From Erythrocercus mccallii (Eukaryota; Chordata; Aves; Passeriformes; Dicruridae): a DNA stretch of 64,000 nt. The first letter of the stretch is position 1, and every line of letters starts with the position of its first letter. The position numbers and the translations under genes were made by a program. This document shows positions 58,201-64,000 of this stretch, piece by piece. The notes beneath the pieces are model-generated. The model saw only the letters and a program-made list of their open reading frames with translations, searched no databases and had not been told where the DNA came from. The DNA lies in the NCBI GenBank assembly GCA_013397435.1, contig VZRG01001499.1, positions 116,372 through 180,371 on the forward strand, read 5' to 3'.

Positions 58201-60674
58201 CTTACAGTGGTGAATTCTATAGAGAAAATCTAACTTTATATTGCGTGACTCTCTAGCAAACAGTTCTGCCTGTTTCACGCAGCACTGACGTGCATCACTC
58301 TTGCTCTGCCTCATGTAAGACTTCAGCAAACGGGCTGCTGTCTTGCAGTTTTCCCTCCAGCTTAATGCCATCTTTCCCTACAGGACTCAAGGCTGGATTC
58401 TGGCACTTCAGCTCAGCCGCAGCTGCCATGTTCCTGCAGGTCTCATTCCACCTTCCAGTCCTGCTCCCCTCTAATGCACAACCTCCTGCTCCACAGCAAA
58501 GTGCCTGCAGAGCTGCACCTCTGCTTTAGTGGCACTGCTGGTACTGTGCCTGATGGCTCTAGAACAGCATCTCCCTGCAGTAACTGGTACCAGCACACAA
58601 GGAAACAATGCAAAAAAGCGTGTTTATTCAACTAAGAATTAAGATGGGAGCACGCCTCATGTTTGCTGCCTCTGCTAACCCCGTTTAGAACAGGCTTCGA
58701 GAGATGTCACACATGCTTTTGTAACCTCTCTCTGCATTGCTGGGAGAAGTTTGCCTCTGACCTGCTGTCACACTTCCCCTGTTGTTCACAGTCGCTGGGT
58801 TTCGACCTCCTGGCCCGCTCTAATTATCACTGGCAGCTGTGCTTCTCCCGTGCTGAGCACATCCTCATGGAGGGACTTGATGAAGATGGTGGTTGTCGCA
58901 TGAAGTGCTTCAGGGTCATGAGGCAGATGAAGGAAGATGTCTGGTGTGCTGGAAATAAGCCTGTCATCACAGCTTACCACCTTCAGGTAGGCATCACCCT
59001 GATACCAACATACAGTCGTGGGATCTGTTGCAGTGGCTTCCACCCAGTCGTGTCTGAATGTTGTGGTGTAGCATCTGTGTAACTTCTAAGGTAACTGTCA
59101 AAACTTCTGTACCTTTTCATTGCTTTTTGGTGGCAAGGAGTTCACTAAATATGCGTTCCAAACTTCGATAAGAAACTAAGGACTGTAGGAATATTATGAT
59201 TGCAGCAACATAAATAGAGTCAAGGCCCCTGCTCTGTTTTGACTTCACATTGTACTGTTGTCTGTACTTGCACACTTCCTGCTTCTTGACTATCCCAGCC
59301 ATTTTATCCATCTGTCTCTCTGGTGGAAGATGGTGCTTTTTTCTTTGTGGCTATACTCCAACAAAACCGTCTTAGGTAGGCATTATTAATGAATTAGATG
59401 CAAACTTCAGTTCTGGTGGTGTTTCACCTGGGGTAGGAAGAGAAGAAAGAGTTAAAGGGGTGGTGGCATCCTCCCTGCACCTATTTCAGAGTTCAAGATG
59501 GCTTCAAACAAGATTTGTGAAGAGGAGAGAAGACTCTGCTATGACTGTGTCCCCACGTCTGACAGCTGCAGACACCAATGGGCCACAGGCAACACCAATT
59601 TGTTAGATTATAGATTAAAAATCCTGTTTTCTGGGACTTCATCCTCCTGGAGTTGCCAGGTAGAGGCTGTGTTTTTCCCACCTTGAAGCCTCAAGCCATT
59701 AGGTTCCTAAAGTAGTTACTGATCTTTTGGTGTCCAAAACCAGAGGCAATGCTAAGATTTCTCCTAAAGAAAACACTGGTGACCATCAAATGCTGTTACA
59801 GTCATGGCACTACTCTAAGTAGTACTCAAATTAAATTGCATAAAAAATTTTTGGAGGAATAGAACATAAGACATGCAGTACGTATCATATGTCAGAAAAA
59901 AGCAGGCAGCACTTGACCAGAAAGCAAGCCTTGCACCTGCAATAGCTTCTTGGAATCTCAGTCTGTTTAGGATGCAGATCTTTGTGTATCTTCAGCACAA
60001 ACACAGCTGAAGCTAACAAATAATTACATTAATCTCTGTCCCTCCTTGCATCTACTGGCTTCCACTCTTGCATAATAGGGTTCTACATTCTACAGCCTAA
60101 AATGCATGGCAGTTCTATGGAGGCTCCTGCTGGAGGATGGCAAATAGGCCAAGATTATTTTAGCAAGATCATTTTCCTCAGGCTCCTGGCTCAGTCAAGG
60201 GAGAGTGGCTCCTCTGGGGTGAGATCCTAACCAGGCACCTCTGAGCTGCTCTTCCTGGTCCCCAGAGGAGACTTTAGCTGGGATCCCTCCATTGAAACGT
60301 TAACGCAGAGAGGTAGCAGCGCAAGTCTCTGTGATTTCCAAGGCTGTCAACCATTCACCAGCACTAAAAGCGCCTTAGTAAGCTGTGTGAGCCCTCGACA
60401 GAACCTCTAACACATCTTCTCTCCCATCTGCTTCTTGCAGACAGTGCTATTCTGGACGTGTGAAAAATACCCACGCACCAAGGATTGGCGCTGCTTCCCT
60501 GAAGCCTTTCTGAGGCTGGTACAGAAGCTGCACAAGTGTGTAAGCCAGCACTTCCTCAAGCATTACTTTCTCAAGAACACCAATCTGCTCAAATATGCCA
60601 ACACCAGTGACCTGGACCTGGTGGCCAGCAAGCTCGCAGTCTTCTTGGAGAACCCTGTTTTCTGCCTGGACTAA
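46202..60674 (+). CDS. MAB21L3: MAB21L3, Mab-21-like protein 3 (complete; six coding exons joined)
   Basis: Member of the Mab-21/cGAS nucleotidyltransferase-fold family. In Xenopus the orthologue is reported to act in embryonic patterning and multiciliate-cell/ionocyte fate. Exons: 46202-46249, 50555-50695, 55246-55537, 57835-58016, 58792-58986, 60441-60674. Together they give 1092 nt, 363 residues plus TAA, against about 362 in human. Layout: N-terminal helix (1-40), the NTase-like core with NENIKVLAPSQFLITVPL (59-76), a long strand/helix region with PAVEIP and RWPRCLKRWP in exon 4, and a C-terminal helical half (222-363) with DEDGGCRMKC, HLQTVLFWTCEK and HKCVSQHFLKHYF. Q69 and L71 sit where active family members have the paired Glu and Asp, so enzymatic activity is unlikely. 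The start is chosen because MKPFTDED matches the human N-terminus. All introns are GT-AG and all joins are in frame. Confidence 0.95.
46250..50554 (+). other. MAB21L3 intron 1
   Basis: 4.3 kb. Contains a CR1 tail at 49183-49400 and a duplicated AGCTAATTAT at 47933-47942 and 47947-47956. The frames at 47.0-47.6 kb are not recognised and are probably chance. Confidence 0.88.
49183..49400 (-). mobile_element. CR1 LINE 3' fragment
   Basis: The + strand is the reverse complement of a CR1 tail of the type common in neoavian birds: ataggctggtttgagttgg, aaagatcatatagtgcaa, ccactagaccagggctcaa, agccccatccagcctggcc, cttccagggatggggcatcc, then gtgccagggcctcac. It ends abruptly near 49380-49400. Being a different CR1 tail type from the 43.4 kb copy, it probably belongs to another subfamily. 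Confidence 0.9.
50555..50695 (+). CDS. MAB21L3: MAB21L3 coding exon 2
   Basis: 141 nt, phase 0 at both ends, residues 17-63: VERRHYLVSKAVEEVQKIIQ..., ending SGIHNENIK; donor AAG|GTATGA. The acceptor is ccatggacag, with the main pyrimidine tract set back to about 50494-50517 and purine-rich sequence with AG dinucleotides in between. Phase and the family match exclude the nearer AGs. Confidence 0.92.
50696..55245 (+). other. MAB21L3 intron 2
   Basis: 4.5 kb. Contains a T-rich run near 53000-53028 and a (GA)12 microsatellite at 53807-53830; no gene recognised. Confidence 0.9.
53807..53830 (+). repeat. (GA)12 microsatellite
   Basis: Twelve uninterrupted GA dinucleotides in MAB21L3 intron 2. Confidence 0.95.
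55246..55537 (+). CDS. MAB21L3: MAB21L3 coding exon 3
   Basis: 292 nt, phase 0 in and 1 out, residues 64-160 plus one base. Acceptor gaactctcctag, donor A|GTGAGT. Starts VLAPSQFLITVPLRGL, the position of the family's metal-binding strand, and continues with HWRYYTVNG, EELHQWLEVEQF and EEDVNIEGDLVPAKV. Confidence 0.96.
55538..57834 (+). other. MAB21L3 intron 3
   Basis: 2.3 kb; nothing recognised. The open frame of exon 3 runs about 120 bases into this intron before a stop. Confidence 0.9.
57835..58016 (+). CDS. MAB21L3: MAB21L3 coding exon 4
   Basis: 182 nt, phase 1 in and 0 out, residues 161-221. Acceptor gttctttcacag, donor AAG|GTAAAC. Encodes KVTVLESFSSVVRVAVETSE, then QVEVELVPAVEIPTCW and RWPRCLKRWPSQEKVQCIK. 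The VELVPAVE stretch occupies the place of the third catalytic acid of cGAS, with Glu instead of Asp. Confidence 0.95.
58017..58791 (+). other. MAB21L3 intron 4
   Basis: 775 bp; nothing recognised beyond a short C tract near 58195-58201. Confidence 0.9.
58792..58986 (+). CDS. MAB21L3: MAB21L3 coding exon 5
   Basis: 195 nt, phase 0 at both ends, residues 222-286. Acceptor ttgttcacag, donor CAG|GTAGGC. Encodes SLGFDLLARSNYHWQLCFSR, then DEDGGCRMKCFRVMRQMKED and PVITAYHLQ. The GGCR-KC motif is conserved in MAB21L1/2 as well. Confidence 0.95.
58987..60440 (+). other. MAB21L3 intron 5
   Basis: 1.45 kb; nothing recognised. Confidence 0.9.
60441..60674 (+). CDS. MAB21L3: MAB21L3 coding exon 6 and stop
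   Basis: 231 coding nt plus TAA at 60672-60674, residues 287-363. Acceptor tgcttcttgcag. Encodes TVLFWTCEKYPRTKDW, FLRLVQKLHKCVSQHFLKHY, then NLLKYANTSDLDLVASKLAV and the terminus FCLD. Confidence 0.96.
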   Translation, partial: TVLFWTCEKYPRTKDWRCFPEAFLRLVQKLHKCVSQHFLKHYFLKNTNLLKYANTSDLDLVASKLAVFLENPVFCLD

Positions 60675-63600
60675 GGCAGGCAAAGGTCTCGCCCCAACCC
60701 CAAGTCAATCCCCCAGCTGCTCTCCCCACCTGTGGTTGCTCTCCGTGTCCTTCCAGTAGATGTTGCAGCTGGCTCTGTGAGACAGTTGGCACATGCAGCG
60801 CGAAAGAGAAGTGTCGAGCTGGCAGCGGTGGGCGGTGAAAACTGATGGAAGGTATCACTCGATGCCCAGCTGATCTAATTTGCTTTCAACAGTGACAGCC
60901 TGCCTGGAAGCTGCAGCCAGTGAAACCCAACTTTGTGTGTCAGTCAGAGCAGGCAACTGCCTTGTTCTGCGTCTCCAGTCTTGTGGCGCCTAAGCTGAAA
61001 GGCAGCACAAAGGAGTCTCGCTCTGCTGCCTCTGTAACCTAGCACAAGTATTGTTGCTGCAGTCGCCTTTCTCACAAGGACAGTGGGTTTAATTGCCTGC
61101 TTACCTTACAGGCCAGCTCTGCAGAGGGCCAGAGGAACATTCCCGAGGTGTTCTGAAGCTGGAAGCTTTCTCAGAGGAAATTCAGTTCAGTGAGATCCTG
61201 CTCCAGTAGGATGCAGAAGGAATTTAACCATATGTTGAAGAGCTCAATAGAAGCAAGAAGAGGAACAGTGCGTTTTGCCTCTTCATTTTTCTCTCCTCCA
61301 TTTACACTTTTCTTCCAATTGCTTCAATTATATCTTTTTCATATTTGCTTTTGCCAGTTGTGTCAGTGCTATACAGTCAGGGGGCTTTGGCAGGGCAGAT
61401 TTCACTCCTATCCCTGGCTCTATCCAGCAGGCTGGACCAGGAGCAGGTCTTTCCCTAGTTCTTAGCACCCACGTATTTTTGGGTCCAGTGCAGAAGGAGA
61501 ATATTTTTCAAAGGCTCTTAGCTCCAAGACCCCCAGTGCTTTTAATTTTATGGATGTTCAAAAGAAGATGATTTTTAGTATTTCAAAAGAAGAGAGCTTT
61601 AGAATTAATATAAAGAATGCTGGGTTTAATGTTATTAAATTGCTGAGACTAAACCAAGATAGGGGGGGATTTTGAATTTGGTTTGGTGGATTTTTTTTGT
61701 CACATCAGTGCAGGAAAGTAAATAAGTCCTTTGCCAAGGGGGCTGGCAGAGGTGGGATTTGCATCCTGCGCTCCAGGGAGCTGCACGAGGCGCATCCGTG
61801 GTGCGGCGTCTCCCCGTGGTGGCAGACTGCGGTACAGCCCCGTGTCTCCAGCGCAGCCTCTGCCTCTGGAGCTGCCTGTCTTCTGCAGTTTCTGAGCAGA
61901 GTAGGGTCAGGAAGGATCCCAGCTGTGTGGTCCTGGTCTGGTCGTGGTCCTGTGTCTCCTGCATCATATTTCACCACGTATAGACCTGACCCAGCCATGT
62001 CAACTGGCACACTCTTTGCCCAGGTCACGGAATACTCTCCAAGTCGCCTTTATGGGTAACTGTGTTGTGTGGAACTGCTTTGAACAGTTAACTTCTCTTG
62101 CTAAACCTTTGTTCTCCACGCTCCCTAAATGGGACACAAGTGTCAGTTTCATGATGACACCTCCTGTTCAAGTTTGGCTTTCCTGTTTCCTGTGAGCTGA
62201 GCTGTTTCTTAGTCAAGTGCAAGGAGATGCCAATCTGCCAGGCAGAGTCACGCAGCTGTGGCAGTGAAGTAATGTCTCCCTTTTCATCCTGATTTTGTCT
62301 TGTGGTTGAAGTTAGAGGAGGGCAAAACCAGTTCAAACTGTTCGAGGACAGTGCAAAACATTGAGCTGTTAATCCCAAATTTGATATTTTACTACTCTGA
62401 TGTATGGTCCTTTTGGGATTTAGTTATGGCTGTTGAAGAATTTATCTCCCTTTATAGCTGGGTGAAAAAAATGTTTTGGTGGTGATGCCTTAACTTGGAT
62501 GCAGCTGTGTATCAGAATCCTCAGCTGCTGGGGTTCACAGGCTGCTGTGAAGCGAAACCGTGGGCGTGCACCGTGTGCTACACAGCCATGACATGGAATG
62601 TTCCGCTGCTCTGCCAGAGTGGCAGCCTCTTACAACCAGGAATGACTCAGCAAAGCCAGGAAATAAGCACAAAATGATGGACCCCTCTTTTGAACCAAGT
62701 CTGATCAGTTTTTGCTCTATTTTCTTCTTGTTTACAAGAAGCAAATGCATCAGCTAGCATATGCTGCTGCAGAAAGTATCCTTGTCACCACTGAAACATG
62801 GAAGGTACATTACTATTGACCACAAAGACACAGGAATGATCCCACAGCTTTTTCTCCAGAACAGCAAAATGTGACACAGCTGGCCATTGACAAAGGGAAA
62901 AGGCTTTGTGGAAAGGATGAACGCGTTCATGGAAGCAGTAGAATACAAGGATTAATTCCTTTCAGAGACATCTTTGAGATATTATCTTGCACCATCTCGT
63001 GCAGGTCTGCTTGGGTGTGTGGGTTTTTGTTGCAAGGCAGTGTTTTGTGGTTGTGGGAGAGTTCTGCAGAAGGTCTCTTACTCAAAACACCAAACTTGCC
63101 AAATGTATTTGTTGGGTTTCTTACCACAGTAAACTTTCTGCAAATAGCTTGTCACTTATACATCAAGCCTGACTGCAAAATCATGGCCTTATCCCAAGAT
63201 TTTCCTCCAAAAAGAGATACCATGTGTTTCGGCTACACAGTAAGTTTTATGTTTCATATTTATAATTTTTCTTTTTTAAAAGTGACCATCTGGACAAATA
63301 CAGACTTTCTAAAAATAGGTTTAATCAAAAGTTCTTTGTTCAGAACATCTGGAAGGATGTGATGAGCATTTTCTCTCCCTCTCTTTTTCATTGCTGTCAT
63401 GAGTATTTGCTGCATTCCCAGCCCTCACTACAGTCAGCATTGCTCCGTCTGTCAGAAATTTCAATGGAATGTGTTGCTCTGCCATATAAAACTGTACAAA
63501 ACTCATGACGTTTTTAGTCATTTTGCACAGCCTGCCTTCTAGTCACTAGAGGGCATTGTCTTTCTGAAGCACACACACTGATCCAGGATCTTGCTCTTAA

Positions 63601-64000
63601 AATCAGCATCTTGTTATCATCAAGCTGTGACAAATGAGCTCGATTAATTTCATGCTGAATTCTGTTGCCAAAAAGGAGAGAAGAGACCATGGGAGAGCTT
63701 TCTAATAAATAGCAAGACTTGGGTAAAAAGCCTCTAAACTCTGGAAGCCACTCTAAGAGCCAGAATATGGATTTATTGTTTCTGATGGTCTTGCAGTAAT
63801 TCCCAACAGCCTTCAATTGGGAAAGCACCAACAAGCAAAGTGCAAGCAGGGTTCTGGGAAGGAGGGAACTTGCAGGAACACCCACTCCCCTGCTCCATTA
63901 AGGTCCTGCCCTCCCTCCATGGGGCTACACCATGACTCCCATGTGTGCCTATCCCTCAGGCTCCTCTGTCTCTCTCTTTTTTCCTCCCTCCTCCAGGGGA
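60675..64000 (+). other. MAB21L3 3' UTR and downstream DNA
   Basis: The 3' UTR end is not fixed: an ATTAAA lies at 61634-61639 (about 960 nt after the stop) and an AATAAA at 63704-63709. A CpG-dense patch lies at about 61768-61852. A 163-codon open frame at 62871-63362 has no recognisable domain. The last bases form a pyrimidine tract followed by cag. By synteny ATP1A1 should follow, but none of its coding sequence is seen. Confidence 0.6.
61634..61639 (+). terminator. Candidate polyadenylation signal ATTAAA
   Basis: First plausible hexamer after the MAB21L3 stop, followed within about 60 bases by T/G-rich sequence (tttggtttggtggattttttttg at 61676-61699). Plausible but unproven. Confidence 0.35.

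Noticed and set aside
61635..62059. Set of five overlapping frames around 61.6-62.1 kb
   Set aside because: A GC-rich patch lowers stop frequency. No frame has a recognisable domain, and the frames conflict on both strands.
1..64000. Search for bacterial-type systems: CRISPR arrays, operons, phage or insertion sequences, tRNA or rRNA genes
   Set aside because: None seen. The split genes, GT-AG introns and CR1 repeats show vertebrate DNA, and no tRNA- or rRNA-like sequence was recognised.

Overview
The window is eukaryotic, AT-rich and exon-poor, and is best read as a piece of a bird (at least sauropsid) macrochromosome. Two multi-exon vertebrate genes with canonical GT-AG introns lie on the + strand. 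Interspersed repeats are sparse, and the only family I recognise is the CR1 LINE, the dominant bird retroposon, with three decayed copies. The order SLC22A15 then MAB21L3, same strand, matches the human 1p13.1 order (SLC22A15, MAB21L3, ATP1A1). I cannot name the species.

Region 1 (1-29582): SLC22A15, a 12-transmembrane major facilitator transporter. Eleven coding exons, corresponding to exons 2-12, run from 11357 to 29582. They encode 517 residues plus a stop, with intact frame and phases throughout. The first coding exon (start codon and TM1, about 29 residues in the human protein) is not in the window, so 1-11356 is read as intron 1. A fossil CR1 with recognisable reverse-transcriptase remnants sits in intron 10.

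Region 2 (29583-46140): about 16.5 kb with no convincing gene. It holds the SLC22A15 3' UTR (end not defined), one minus-strand CR1 tail, simple repeats and a perfect short hairpin.

Region 3 (about 46141-60674): MAB21L3, six coding exons and 363 residues, complete from ATG to TAA. It has the Mab-21/cGAS nucleotidyltransferase-like fold, but the two acidic residues of the metal-binding motif are replaced by Gln and Leu, so it is predicted to be catalytically dead. A CR1 tail lies in intron 1.

Region 4 (60675-64000): the MAB21L3 3' UTR and downstream DNA, with a small CpG-dense patch near 61.8 kb and a splice-acceptor-like tract at the very end. ATP1A1 would be expected further downstream by synteny but is not seen.

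The two genes are neighbours by conserved synteny; nothing in the sequence links them functionally. I found no CRISPR, operon, phage or novel multi-gene system. The observations most worth checking are the weak splice signals of SLC22A15 exon 6 (a TG-repeat acceptor and a non-consensus donor around an in-frame exon), the in-frame internal donor in exon 11, the unusual MAB21L3 exon 2 acceptor, and the missing catalytic acids in MAB21L3. Human comparisons come from memory of the proteins, not from an alignment run here.
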